The position numbers and the translations under genes are program-made. DNA of 64,000 nucleotides from Bacillus sp. ISL-7. Lineage in GTDB: Bacteria; Bacillota; Bacilli; Bacillales_B; DSM-18226. The stretch covers positions 46,470 through 110,469 of the forward strand of contig NZ_JAGGQW010000020.1 of assembly GCF_018613065.1 (NCBI RefSeq). Reading direction: 5' to 3'. Every line of letters starts with the position of its first letter. Position 1 is the first letter of the stretch. Below are positions 25,946-34,851 of the stretch, in pieces. Below the pieces are notes generated by a model that ran no database searches, was not told where the DNA came from, and saw only the letters and a list, made by a program, of their open reading frames with translations.

Positions 25946-26508
25946 AACTTAATCCTTGTTCGAATCCCAGCCCACATTGCAATAACCAGTCCGCCAATTG
26001 TATCAGCAATTAAATCAGTCATCGTATCTTTATTTCCGCCGCCTTGTAAGGTCATATCAAAAATTTGGTCAGAGCTAAATTCATAAATTTCCCATAATAC
26101 TCCACCGAGTGCTGCGAAGGATAACGTAAATAAAAACACAAACCATGGCGATATTTTATCCCCCGCATTTCTATGGATCAATCGTTCATATAAAGCAATT
26201 CCAGAAAAAGCGAGAATGGCTCCACTGACCACATGCATAAAGGTGTCCCACCAACCGAGTCCATACCAGCCTAATATGGAACCGAGATATTGTGAACCGA
26301 CTAAGAAAATTAAATAAGAAATGACAATGGGCAAATTGAATTGGAGCTTAGTAAATAAGGCCAATAATAACGGGACTGCTCCACAAACAATTCCTCCAAT
26401 GGCAACTGTTCCTTTAAAGGTTACATCGTTTGAAAAGTAGTAGACGGCTAATGCTGCCATAAAAATGACATAGATTAAACTGAAAATGATGACAAGCTTT
26501 CGATTCAT
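25924..26508 (-). CDS. Small integral membrane protein, DUF2238/YjdF-like, copy 2
   Basis: A 194-residue protein with about six membrane segments. Conserved polar motifs lie between helices: WWDTFMHVVSG, LWEIYEF and GGNKDTMTDLIADTIGG, a pattern typical of YjdF-like (DUF2238) membrane proteins. ATG 26508 (MNRKLVII) follows AGAGGAGG; a longer frame to 26544 is not supported. It is a clear paralogue of the gene just upstream on the same strand. The biochemical role is unknown. It shares a bidirectional terminator with thrD. Confidence 0.75.
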   Translation of the reverse strand: MNRKLVIIFSLIYVIFMAALAVYYFSNDVTFKGTVAIGGIVCGAVPLLLALFTKLQFNLPIVISYLIFLVGSQYLGSILGWYGLGWWDTFMHVVSGAILAFSGIALYERLIHRNAGDKISPWFVFLFTLSFAALGGVLWEIYEFSSDQIFDMTLQGGGNKDTMTDLIADTIGGLVIAMWAGIRTRIKLKKVRRF

Positions 26509-26521
26509 AAATTTCCTCCTC

Positions 26522-27088
26522 TCATACTTTAGGCTTTCGCACAAAGGCGTAAAAGGAGACTAGGAGTCCCCCCGCAAATCCACAGAGTAAGTCATACATT
26601 GTATCTTTATTTCCTCCTCTTTGCATGGTGTGAGTAAACGTTTGATCCCCCACAAACTCATAGATCTCCCAAAGTGCACTTGCTAGGACTGAGAGTGAAA
26701 GAACAAAAAGAAATAAAATCCATCTTGAAGCATCATTCCGCACATCTTTCGGAATGAATAATTTAAATAAAGTTATACCAACAAAAGCTACATATATACC
26801 CTTTAAAATATGAATGGTAGAGTCCCACCATTTATAATGAAGGTAAAAACTAGCGATCGATCCTAAAAATAATGTACAGAAAATAAACATATAATAACCT
26901 ATTATAATTGGGAGGTTAAATGGATTCTTTTTCTTAAATATTAGTAGGAGTGGCAATCCACTCACAAGAATGCCGCCAAGTGCTACTTGCCATCTCGAGG
27001 AATCCCCTTTAATAAGGTAATAAACAAATAAGGCAGACATTAATAGAATAAAAACAACACTTAAAAGGATAATTACTTTCCGTTTCAA
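26522..27088 (-). CDS. Small integral membrane protein, DUF2238/YjdF-like, copy 1
   Basis: About 188 residues with the same layout as the following gene: WWDSTIHILKG, LWEIYEFVGDQ and GGNKDTMYDLLCGFAGG. The proposed start is TTG 27088 (MKRKVII) because it aligns with the paralogue's MNRKLVII and has GGGGTG 6 nt upstream. An in-frame TTG at 27109 is an alternative with a poorly placed site. The two genes are 13 bp apart and arose by tandem duplication. Function is unknown. Confidence 0.72.
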   Translation of the reverse strand: MKRKVIILLSVVFILLMSALFVYYLIKGDSSRWQVALGGILVSGLPLLLIFKKKNPFNLPIIIGYYMFIFCTLFLGSIASFYLHYKWWDSTIHILKGIYVAFVGITLFKLFIPKDVRNDASRWILFLFVLSLSVLASALWEIYEFVGDQTFTHTMQRGGNKDTMYDLLCGFAGGLLVSFYAFVRKPKV

Positions 27089-27279
27089 ATACTTCACCCC
27101 ATTAAACAAGATTCCTTACAATTATGTCCAATAAATACAAATGAAATCATGAAAGTTAAACTGAGTGGAAATGAAATATTTGTTCTCGCATATACACATG
27201 GAAAAGAGTATATTTGATAAGTAGCAATTACTATAATTATGTACAGACTCATGTAAAGATATAGATGGCGGAGGAAGCT

Positions 27280-27897
27280 ATGCAAAAGGCACAAATACCA
27301 ACTTACGAGCGAATTGCGATAGATTTAGCAAATAGGATCTACGATGGGAAATTTAAGGTAGGGGAAAAGATTCATGGCAGATCGACGTTAGCAAGTGAGT
27401 ACAAGGTTTCTCCTGAAACTGTTAGAAGAGCGATTAAGATTCTAGAGGATGTTGAGATTGTCCAATCCACTAAAGGTAGTGGAATCGTCATATCTTCTCG
27501 GGAAAATGCCTATAAATATATTCAACGGTTTTCCAACATAGCAAGTATTAAAGATCTTGAAAAGCAAATGAACTCACTGATTTCTGAAAGAGACAAGCTC
27601 GATGAGCAGCTGTTTGACACGCTTAGAAAAATCATGGACTACTCTGGAAAGCTTCGTCACACGAACCCATTGGCGCCAATCGAGGTAGAAGTTATTCCAG
27701 GCTGTATTCATATAGGACAAACTATTTCGGAATTGAAGTTTTGGCAAAATACCGGGGGAACCGTGATCGGCATGAAACGGAAAGGTGAATTAATTATCTC
27801 ACCGGGACCTTATGCGGTAATTCTTGAGGGGGATGTCCTGCTTATCATAGGTGCTGAAGAAACTCATGACCGGGTGCTTCACTTTATGGAAGAGTAA
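27280..27897 (+). CDS. busR: BusR-like GntR-family regulator with RCK_C domain
   Basis: A 205-residue protein. The N-terminal GntR winged helix (residues about 8-75) has SPETVRRAIKILED as the recognition region. A coiled-coil linker spans about 90-120, and a C-terminal RCK_C/TrkA_C domain spans about 125-205. This is the architecture of BusR, the c-di-AMP-dependent repressor of glycine-betaine uptake in streptococci and lactococci. The convergent neighbour is an OpuF-like compatible-solute importer, which fits. ATG 27280 (MQKAQIPTYE) follows GGAGGAAG; the frame also opens at 27265. That c-di-AMP is the ligand is inferred from architecture only. Confidence 0.75.
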   Translation: MQKAQIPTYERIAIDLANRIYDGKFKVGEKIHGRSTLASEYKVSPETVRRAIKILEDVEIVQSTKGSGIVISSRENAYKYIQRFSNIASIKDLEKQMNSLISERDKLDEQLFDTLRKIMDYSGKLRHTNPLAPIEVEVIPGCIHIGQTISELKFWQNTGGTVIGMKRKGELIISPGPYAVILEGDVLLIIGAEETHDRVLHFMEE

Positions 27898-27916
27898 AAA
27901 CGATATGGAATATGCG

Positions 27917-27944
27917 AAAAAGCCGGTTTCGAAGACCGGCTTTT
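27917..27944. terminator. Bidirectional terminator between busR-like gene and the importer
   Basis: A perfect AAAAGCCGGT/ACCGGCTTTT stem. Confidence 0.85.
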
Positions 27945-27954
27945 CCTTTTGTAA

Positions 27955-29511
27955 TTATTCTAATAATCCTTCTGATTCCAAAAATTCTTTTGCGACTTTG
28001 GCAGGTGACTGTTTGAGACTGTCGACCTTATAGTTAAGTTCGCGCATTTTTTCATCCGTCAACTTACCAGATAAAGAATTAATAACTTTTCTTAATTCTG
28101 GATGTTCCTTTAATGTTTCTTCTTTTAACATTGGTACGGCATAGTAAGGAGGGAAGAAGTTTTTATCATCCTCTAATACCTTCAATTTAAACTCTTCAAG
28201 TAACCCGTCCGTCGAAAAGGCATCGATCACATCACTTTTATTGTTGTTTAATGCAGTATAGCGTAACCCGCCATCAATGGCTTTTACGTCTTTAAATTTC
28301 AAATTATACTTTTTGGAAAGTCCGATTAATCCGTCCTCGCGATTTGGAAATTCGATCGTCGGACCCATGGTTAATTCCGAGCTTACCTTTGCTAAATCAG
28401 AGATCGTCTTTAAACCATATTCTTTTGCGGTGTCTTGACGAATTGCTAAGGCATAGGTGTTATTAAATCCAAGCGGTTTTAACAATTCAAAACCATATTT
28501 TTGCTTGAATTCCTTCTGGACAATATCGTAGACGATGTCCGGATCACTCTGTGGCTTCTTCTTTAAGATATTAATTAATCCTGTCCCCGTATATTCAACA
28601 TACATATCAATGTCCCCATTTTTAAGGGCACTGAAGGCAACCTGACTACCACCAAGATTTAGTTTTCTTTCTACTTGAATATCAGTCTTATTTTCTATTA
28701 AATCAGCGAGCATATTACCTAATATCATTTGTTCGCTGAAATTTTTTGAACCTATTACAATTTTATCCTTTGCGTTTACCTTTGAATAAGCAGTAAAAGT
28801 CCCGGCAATGATTAACAAAATACAAGCCAAACTAATCATTATTTTTTTAGTGGTTTTACCAGTCTTTTTTGCTGATCTTTGCTTGCTTGTATAAGAAAGT
28901 GAGGATTCGAGTTTTCCGACAATAAAATCAATGAGAAGAGCAAGAATACAGGCGGGAATAGCTCCGGCCAAAATCATATAATTGTCAACTGTTTGCACAC
29001 CAGAAAATACGAGATACCCAAGTCCGCCTGCACCGATGAAGGCTGCAATGGTCATTAATCCAACAGCGGTAACCGCTGAAATTCTGATACCCGCCATAAT
29101 CATCGGGAAGGCTAGTGGTAACTGAACCTTTCTCATCGTTTGACTCTTGGTCAGACCGATACCTCTGGCGGCTTCCAGAATGTCCCCATCAATATTCGTT
29201 AAACCTGTGTATGTGTTTTTAACAATGGGAAGCAGTGAATATAGAACGACCATGATTATCGCTGGGGTACTGCCGATTCCAACGAATGGGATGAGAAATC
29301 CAAGTAATGCCAAACTCGGTACAGCTTGGATCACATTCGTAGTTCCAATAATAGGTTTTGCGAGCTTTGGTTGTCTTGAAATTAATATACCAAGCGGGAT
29401 CCCAATTATAATTGCTACTAAAACAGAAATCACACTTAAGTAAAGATGCTGGCCAAGTAAACTTAAAACCTGCTCATAGTTTGTGGTTAAATAGTTCCAA
29501 AATCCACTCAT
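27955..29511 (-). CDS. Compatible-solute ABC importer: fused permease and substrate-binding protein (OpuF/OpuB type)
   Basis: A 518-residue fusion. Residues 1 to about 215 are a BPD-type permease (EAARGIGL coupling motif, five to six helices). About 225-245 is an extra membrane helix acting as tether, and about 250-518 is an OpuAC-type binding protein starting KIVIGSKNFSEQ with VEYTGTG and AFSTDGLL. Such fusions import glycine betaine, choline or carnitine as osmoprotectants. It overlaps the ATPase gene by one base (TAATG), so translation is coupled. It is convergent with the BusR-like regulator. Confidence 0.88.
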   Translation of the reverse strand: MSGFWNYLTTNYEQVLSLLGQHLYLSVISVLVAIIIGIPLGILISRQPKLAKPIIGTTNVIQAVPSLALLGFLIPFVGIGSTPAIIMVVLYSLLPIVKNTYTGLTNIDGDILEAARGIGLTKSQTMRKVQLPLAFPMIMAGIRISAVTAVGLMTIAAFIGAGGLGYLVFSGVQTVDNYMILAGAIPACILALLIDFIVGKLESSLSYTSKQRSAKKTGKTTKKIMISLACILLIIAGTFTAYSKVNAKDKIVIGSKNFSEQMILGNMLADLIENKTDIQVERKLNLGGSQVAFSALKNGDIDMYVEYTGTGLINILKKKPQSDPDIVYDIVQKEFKQKYGFELLKPLGFNNTYALAIRQDTAKEYGLKTISDLAKVSSELTMGPTIEFPNREDGLIGLSKKYNLKFKDVKAIDGGLRYTALNNNKSDVIDAFSTDGLLEEFKLKVLEDDKNFFPPYYAVPMLKEETLKEHPELRKVINSLSGKLTDEKMRELNYKVDSLKQSPAKVAKEFLESEGLLE

Positions 29512-30641
29512 TAAAAGGCCACCTCCAAATCAATTAGTTGGCTGCTTAATGCAGATAGAATACTGCTTCTCGTAATGAGACCAATTAATTGGTTATGACC
29601 ATTCACAACAGGTACATAACCGATTTTATGTTCATTCATTGTAGCTAACACAGAAATTAAATTGGCATCCTGTGAAACGGAAAGAACATTTTGTTCCATA
29701 ATCATTTCAATCGACGTCGTTCGATTTAACAACTGGATGCTTTTTAATGTCACTAAACCCTTAAGGACATTATGTTTGTCAGTAACTATTAGGCTGTCTA
29801 CCTTATGGTCCTTCATAATCTCAATGGCCTGAAGTACGGTCCGCCTTGAGGTGATTTTTACCGGATTAGGTATCATAATATCCTCAGCCATTAATAATTC
29901 AGGATTATTCCAAACTCTTCTTTTTCCAATAAATTCTTCAACAAAGTCATTAGCAGGATTTTTAAGAATGTTTTCAGGCGTATCATATTGGAGAATATCA
30001 CCGTCTTTTAGAATGCAAATCTTATCTGCTATTTTAATAGCTTCGTCCATATCGTGGGTGACGAAAATAATCGTCTTGTTTAATTCCTTTTGCATTTGGA
30101 AGAGTTCATCTTGAAGGGAGCTTCTTGTGACTGGATCTAAGGCGCTAAATGGTTCATCCATTAAAATGATATCGGAGTTGGTTGAGAAGGCTCTTGCTAC
30201 GCCAATTCTTTGCTGTTGTCCCCCGCTCAATTCCTTCGGAAAACGATGTAAGAACTCCTTAGGATCTAAGCCGACCAACTCTAGCAATTCACCTGTTTTT
30301 TTGGTAATCGAAGCGGGATCTTCACCCTTTAGCTTTGGAATCAATTCTAAATTTTCTTTAATGGACATATGTGGAAATAAACCAGTATTTTGAATGACAT
30401 AGCCAATGTTTCTGCGGAGCTCAATCGGATTTATGGTTGAGATATCCGTCCCATTCACATAAATTTTTCCAGAAGTTGGCTGAATCAATTTATTAATCAT
30501 TTTCAGTAAAGTGGTTTTCCCACAGCCACTCGGTCCAATAAAAACAACTAACTGTCCAGCCTCAATATCTAATGAAAAAGGATTAATAATTGTTTTTGTC
30601 CGATACTTCTTAACAATGTTTTTAAATTCTATCAATTCCAT
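29511..30641 (-). CDS. Compatible-solute ABC importer ATPase with tandem CBS domains
   Basis: About 376 residues. It has Walker A GPSGCGKTT, Q-loop region VIQNTGLFPHM, signature LSGGQQQRIGVARA, Walker B IILMDEPFSALDP and switch FVTHDMDEA. Residues about 255-375 form two CBS repeats, the ionic-strength or c-di-AMP sensing module of OpuA/OpuC-type osmoprotectant importers. Start choice is uncertain: ATG 30641 is listed, but GGGGGGA is better spaced for TTG 30635 (MIEFKN). Upstream lie paired inverted repeats that may bind a regulator. It is first in the operon with the fused permease-binding protein. Confidence 0.88.
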   Translation of the reverse strand: MELIEFKNIVKKYRTKTIINPFSLDIEAGQLVVFIGPSGCGKTTLLKMINKLIQPTSGKIYVNGTDISTINPIELRRNIGYVIQNTGLFPHMSIKENLELIPKLKGEDPASITKKTGELLELVGLDPKEFLHRFPKELSGGQQQRIGVARAFSTNSDIILMDEPFSALDPVTRSSLQDELFQMQKELNKTIIFVTHDMDEAIKIADKICILKDGDILQYDTPENILKNPANDFVEEFIGKRRVWNNPELLMAEDIMIPNPVKITSRRTVLQAIEIMKDHKVDSLIVTDKHNVLKGLVTLKSIQLLNRTTSIEMIMEQNVLSVSQDANLISVLATMNEHKIGYVPVVNGHNQLIGLITRSSILSALSSQLIDLEVAF

Positions 30642-30653
30642 TCCCCCCAATAA

Positions 30654-30705
30654 TTAAGTTGTCTTGCGTCAATGCAACAACTTAACGGTAACATAAAAGT
30701 TGTTG
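30654..30705 (-). promoter_or_regulatory. Three related half-sites upstream of the osmoprotectant importer
   Basis: TTAAGTTGT at 30654-30662 is the exact inverse of ACAACTTAA at 30677-30685. CAACAACTT at 30675-30683 is in turn the inverse of AAGTTGTTG at 30697-30705. The three half-sites are spaced about 22 bp apart, in front of the ATPase gene. Candidate operator for the importer; the binding protein is unknown. Confidence 0.5.
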
Positions 30706-30803
30706 GTTTGTCTAATTACCTAATCGGTTATTCTTTCCAAATCAATATCATTTAAGTAGAATAAAGTGAAGAAAATATGTTTAAAAAGTGAGTAGGTGAT
30801 AGT

Positions 30804-31475
30804 TTGAAGACGATTTTAATTGTTGATGATGATGTGTTCATCCGCAATCTTGTTAAAGATTTGCTAATGAGAGAAGGATTTAAAGTAATTGCAGCAGAAA
30901 ATGGAGTGACAGCACTTGAGGTATTAAATAATCAGTTTTGTGATTTAGCGATAGTGGATATTATGATGCCTGTCATGGACGGCTATCATTTAACCACTGA
31001 AATTCGGAAACAGTATGATATTCCAATCATCTTACTAACAGCCAAAAGTCAAATTGAAGACAAAGAAAAGGGATTTGAGTCAGGAACTGATGATTATTTA
31101 ATTAAACCGTTTGAACCAAAAGAGTTGATTTTCAGGGTGAATGCATTATTAAGAAGATATGGAAAAACGGGTGAAGCCAATATTAAGATTGGGTCCTTGT
31201 ACATAAACAAAAAAAGCTATGAGGTAAAAATCAATAACAAGACCTTCATGCTTCCATTAAAGGAATTTGAACTTTTAACCTTTCTATCTACACATCCAAA
31301 CCAAGTATTTAGCCGTGGTCACCTTATTGGGAAAATTTGGGGTCTCGATTTTGAAGGTGATGAAAGAACGGTTGACGTCCATATAAAACGATTGCGCGAA
31401 AGATTTTCGAATTTCACCGAGGAATTTGCCATCAAAACGATTAGAGGGGTAGGTTATTCCCTGGAGGTTCAATAA
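30804..31475 (+). CDS. hssR: Heme-sensing response regulator HssR
   Basis: A 223-residue OmpR-family regulator. The receiver domain has acceptor Asp52 (AIVDIMMP) and the switch Lys in LIKPFEPKELIFR. The C-terminal winged helix contains GDERTVDVHIKRLRERF, the same wording as staphylococcal HssR. The cognate kinase follows 3 bp later and an HrtBA-type exporter follows that. The start is TTG 30804 with AGGTGATAG upstream. A direct repeat fitting the HssR box lies before hrtB. It should activate heme efflux when heme is in excess. Confidence 0.87.
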   Translation: MKTILIVDDDVFIRNLVKDLLMREGFKVIAAENGVTALEVLNNQFCDLAIVDIMMPVMDGYHLTTEIRKQYDIPIILLTAKSQIEDKEKGFESGTDDYLIKPFEPKELIFRVNALLRRYGKTGEANIKIGSLYINKKSYEVKINNKTFMLPLKEFELLTFLSTHPNQVFSRGHLIGKIWGLDFEGDERTVDVHIKRLRERFSNFTEEFAIKTIRGVGYSLEVQ

Positions 31476-31478
31476 ATA

Positions 31479-32864
31479 ATGATTATGAAATCTTTGTATA
31501 GTAAATTCGCCTTCATTACGATTATGATCATGGTCGTCAGCGGGATTATTTCATTTTTTCTCTCCAATGCTTATTACCAAATCAAATTGAAACAGCAAAA
31601 TGACGAGAAAATCATGAATTTTGCTAATGAAATAGCAGACTTTGCAAGTAAGCACCCTTTGATTAGTTTACAGGATTATCTTGACCATATCGGGGCGATC
31701 GGTTACAAAATTCTTTTGGTAAATAACGAAGGGGATAAGGAGTATTTTGGCTCTTCCTTTCGTGAAAAGAATTTACCTGAAGGTATTCCTGAAAAAGTAT
31801 TACATGGCGAGGTATACCACGGGATTCGTTCTTTTCCACATAAAACCTTTGTAACCGGCTTTTTTGCAAATGAATTAAAGAATACAGTCGGTATTGCTTT
31901 TGTGTATAAAAGTAAAAAATATGCCATGTTTATCAGGCCAGATATTAAACTTATGTTTAACGAGATGCATATTCTTTTCGGATGGCTGCTAATCATATCT
32001 ATTTTATTAAGCATTCTATTTGTTCTAATTAGTACCAAATATTTAGTCAATCCGATTAGAAAGCTTAATAAGGCAACAAGAGAAATTGCAGAAGGCAATT
32101 TTTCAATTAAACTGGATATTGACCGAAGCGATGAGTTAGGAAATTTAGCGATTAGTTTTACTAAGATGTCCCAGAAATTAGCAAAAGTAGATACGTTACG
32201 AAAAGAACTAATGACTAATATTTCTCATGATATCCAATCACCACTAGCCAATATAAAAGGCTATCTCGCTTTATTGGAGAATAGTGAAAAAAGTGATCAA
32301 GAGAAACAACAATATCTTCGTATTGTTCAATCCGAAGTAAACCGACTTTCCAGTTTGACCAAACAATTGCTGCTTTTATCCACGATTGAAAGTAAAAAAG
32401 ATTTAATGGAAGTTAGTCAGGTTAATATCGCAGGACAACTTAAAGCTGTTATTCATCAATATGAATGGAGTATTCTAGAAAAAGACATTATGTTAAGTTA
32501 TTCTCTTCCGGATGCCATGGTTAAAGGGGATCGAGCTTTATTATATTCTGTTTGGGAAAATCTGTTGACAAATGCGATTAAGTATAATCGTGAAAACGGT
32601 ACAATTGATATAAAATTGTCTGAATCGGAGTTAGAAGTTGTAATAGTTATTAAAGATTCTGGCGTCGGCTTAAATCATCAGGAGATTGATAGGATATTTG
32701 ACCGTTTTTACCGCGCGGATGCCTCTAGAGCACGTTCAGTTGAAGGGGCGGGGTTAGGTTTGTCCATCGTCAAGTCCATCGTTGATATGCATCAAGGGAA
32801 AATAGATTTAAATAGTGAAAAAGGGAAAGGAACTACTTTTACCGTCATCCTCCCTAAATTGTAA
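31479..32864 (+). CDS. hssS: Heme-sensing histidine kinase HssS
   Basis: A 461-residue membrane kinase. One membrane helix lies at about 10-32 and a second at about 160-188, bounding an extracellular sensor of ~125 residues. The sensor shares landmarks with HssS of Staphylococcus: YHGI, FVTGFF, NTVG and FIRPDI. HAMP, a DHp with His250 (NISHD) and a HATPase_c with NAIKY, DSGVGL and GAGLGLSIV follow. It phosphorylates HssR on excess heme or membrane heme damage in the known systems. GGAGG is 11 nt before ATG 31479. Confidence 0.87.
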   Translation: MIMKSLYSKFAFITIMIMVVSGIISFFLSNAYYQIKLKQQNDEKIMNFANEIADFASKHPLISLQDYLDHIGAIGYKILLVNNEGDKEYFGSSFREKNLPEGIPEKVLHGEVYHGIRSFPHKTFVTGFFANELKNTVGIAFVYKSKKYAMFIRPDIKLMFNEMHILFGWLLIISILLSILFVLISTKYLVNPIRKLNKATREIAEGNFSIKLDIDRSDELGNLAISFTKMSQKLAKVDTLRKELMTNISHDIQSPLANIKGYLALLENSEKSDQEKQQYLRIVQSEVNRLSSLTKQLLLLSTIESKKDLMEVSQVNIAGQLKAVIHQYEWSILEKDIMLSYSLPDAMVKGDRALLYSVWENLLTNAIKYNRENGTIDIKLSESELEVVIVIKDSGVGLNHQEIDRIFDRFYRADASRARSVEGAGLGLSIVKSIVDMHQGKIDLNSEKGKGTTFTVILPKL

Positions 32865-32870
32865 AATGAA

Positions 32871-32890
32871 GTTCATCATCCGTTCATATT
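32871..32890 (+). promoter_or_regulatory. HssR-box-like direct repeat in front of hrtB
   Basis: GTTCATCAT, two bases, then GTTCATATT. This matches, with two changes in one half, the known HssR direct repeat (two GTTCATATT copies separated by 2 bp). It sits 12 bp upstream of a TATTCT hexamer (about 32898) that can serve as the -10, between hssS and hrtB. Confidence 0.75.
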
Positions 32891-32936
32891 CAAGCAGTAT
32901 TCTGTTTATGAAATGAAAGGGAAGGTGAATTTTTTT

Positions 32937-34022
32937 ATGTACTTTGTACCGATTAAGGAAATGACATTTTTTAAAGTGAGATATTTATTAATCAGCTTTA
33001 TATTATTTTTTGTTGCGATTCTTGTCTTCGTCATCAGTGGGCTTGCGAATGGCTTGTCAATGAATAACGCTTCTTCGATCATTAATATGCCAGCAGACTC
33101 CTTTTATCTGCAAAAAAGTGCTGAGGGACGAATTGACCGGTCCCATTTAGCAATAGATATAGAGAAATTGACAGCAACAAGTGACCTACAGCCAATTGGT
33201 GTTCAAATGGGAGCCATTTCTAAAGTTAACTCCGAGGATAAACTAGATATTACATTTATGGCAATAAAACCAGGCAGCTTTTTAGAGCCGGATGGAAGGG
33301 ACGGAAAGAGTTTAGAAACGAGCGGGGAAAATTCTGTCTTACTAGACCACTCGCTATCTGGAACAATTAAGATAGGAACGACCGTAAAAGATGCACGGAG
33401 CGGCATCATCTTAAAAGTTGCAGGATTTCTTGAAGATCAAACCTTTAGCCATACACCAGTTGCGCTTATTTCCCTTGATACATGGAAGGAAATCTCTGGC
33501 GGCTTAGATAAAACTGAATTTAACGGTATTGCAATAAATAAAGCTAATTCAAGTTTGAAAGAGGATGTTTCTAGGATAGCTAAAAATGGGGAATGGGTTG
33601 AAAAGGAAAAGGTGGTTAAAGGTATTCCTGGGTATACAGCTGAACAAAATTCGCTGTACATGATGCTCTCGTTTTTAATTGTAATAGCAGTTTTTGTTTT
33701 AGCCGCATTCTTTTATATAATGACCATTCAAAAAACGGCCCAATTTGGCATCCTAAAAGCCATTGGTGCAAAATCAAGTCAATTGGTCAAATCGACAATC
33801 TTTCAGGTCATAATATTAACCATTGGTAGTATCGCAGGTGCAGTTGCCTTTACAAAGGGGTTTATGACGCTTCTTCCGGATGATATCCCGTTTATTTTTG
33901 ATTTGGTACAAATAGCTAAATTCTCAGGAATATTATTCCTAGTATCGATTTTCGGTTCGTTATTATCTGTTTTTAATATAGTGAAGGCAGATCCAATACA
34001 AGCAATGGGGAGGTTAGAATAA
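32937..34022 (+). CDS. hrtB: Heme efflux ABC permease HrtB
   Basis: A 361-residue MacB/FtsX-fold permease. One N-terminal helix (about 11-33) is followed by a ~215-residue extracellular domain and three C-terminal helices. Shared HrtB landmarks are FKVRYLLISFILF, IPGYTAEQ just before helix 2, and AFFYIMTIQKTAQFGILKAIGAK. With HrtA it extrudes heme or protects the membrane from it. ATG 32937 (MYFVPIK) is chosen for its GGGAAGGTG site; an in-frame ATG at 32913 lies within that region. The order here is hrtB then hrtA. Confidence 0.87.
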   Translation: MYFVPIKEMTFFKVRYLLISFILFFVAILVFVISGLANGLSMNNASSIINMPADSFYLQKSAEGRIDRSHLAIDIEKLTATSDLQPIGVQMGAISKVNSEDKLDITFMAIKPGSFLEPDGRDGKSLETSGENSVLLDHSLSGTIKIGTTVKDARSGIILKVAGFLEDQTFSHTPVALISLDTWKEISGGLDKTEFNGIAINKANSSLKEDVSRIAKNGEWVEKEKVVKGIPGYTAEQNSLYMMLSFLIVIAVFVLAAFFYIMTIQKTAQFGILKAIGAKSSQLVKSTIFQVIILTIGSIAGAVAFTKGFMTLLPDDIPFIFDLVQIAKFSGILFLVSIFGSLLSVFNIVKADPIQAMGRLE

Positions 34023-34024
34023 CC

Positions 34025-34717
34025 ATGGTAATCGAACCCTTAGTTCTAGAACATGTGGAAAAATCATTTAAAGATGGCGATAAGGAAAATCACATCGTCA
34101 GAAACTTATCATTTCGTTTGAAAATGGGCGAGGTCGTTGCCGTTATTGGACCTTCCGGATCTGGGAAGTCAACGTTTTTATCAATTGCCGGTGCCTTACA
34201 GTCTCCTGATAATGGAAAGGTAATCGTAAATGGGACCAATATTGCCTCCTTCAGTGACACAGAAAAAGCAAATATAAGGTTGAATCATCTAGGCTATATT
34301 TTTCAAACTTCAAATTTAGTGCCTTATTTGAAGGTGGAAGACCAGTTAAGCCTTGTGTTAAAAATGGCCAATCAATGGACAAAAAAAAGCAAAAGGAAAA
34401 TAAATGAGATATTAATGGCAGTCGGCATGGAGCATCGTACCAAGTTTTATCCACACCAATTGTCAGGCGGGGAAAAACAAAGGGTGGCAATTGCCAGAGC
34501 ATTTATTAATGATCCTGAAATCATTTTAGCGGATGAACCAACAGCGAGTTTGGATTCCAGTCGAAGCATGGCTATTATTGAACTAATTTCAAAAATCGTA
34601 TGGGAACAAAATAAATCAGCCATTATTGTCACTCATGATGAACAGATTCTCCCGTTATGTGATCGGATTTATCGAATGAAGGATGGACAACTAGTTGAAG
34701 TTGAAAAAAGAGGTTAA
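34025..34717 (+). CDS. hrtA: Heme efflux ABC ATPase HrtA
   Basis: A 230-residue ATPase of the MacB/LolD group, with Walker A GPSGSGKST, Q-loop IFQTSNLVPY, signature LSGGEKQRVAIARA, Walker B IILADEPTASLDS and switch His IVTHDEQ. It starts 2 bp after the hrtB stop (ATG 34025), so the two are co-translated. Together they form a heme exporter under HssRS control, as inferred from gene order and the HssR box. A strong terminator lies 10 bp after the stop. Confidence 0.87.
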   Translation: MVIEPLVLEHVEKSFKDGDKENHIVRNLSFRLKMGEVVAVIGPSGSGKSTFLSIAGALQSPDNGKVIVNGTNIASFSDTEKANIRLNHLGYIFQTSNLVPYLKVEDQLSLVLKMANQWTKKSKRKINEILMAVGMEHRTKFYPHQLSGGEKQRVAIARAFINDPEIILADEPTASLDSSRSMAIIELISKIVWEQNKSAIIVTHDEQILPLCDRIYRMKDGQLVEVEKRG

Positions 34718-34726
34718 TTGAAGCAG

Positions 34727-34755
34727 CTAGCAATCTAAGTGATTGCTAGTTTTTT
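34727..34755 (+). terminator. Intrinsic terminator of hssRS-hrtBA
   Basis: A perfect CTAGCAATC/GATTGCTAG stem followed by T6. Confidence 0.85.
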
Positions 34756-34851
34756 AAATGGAGCCATCCAGAGTTGAAATTTGTAATAGTGATAACGAAA
34801 CGTGATAAAATGAAGTTAGCAAATAATTTAAAAAAAAGGAGAATTTATATT

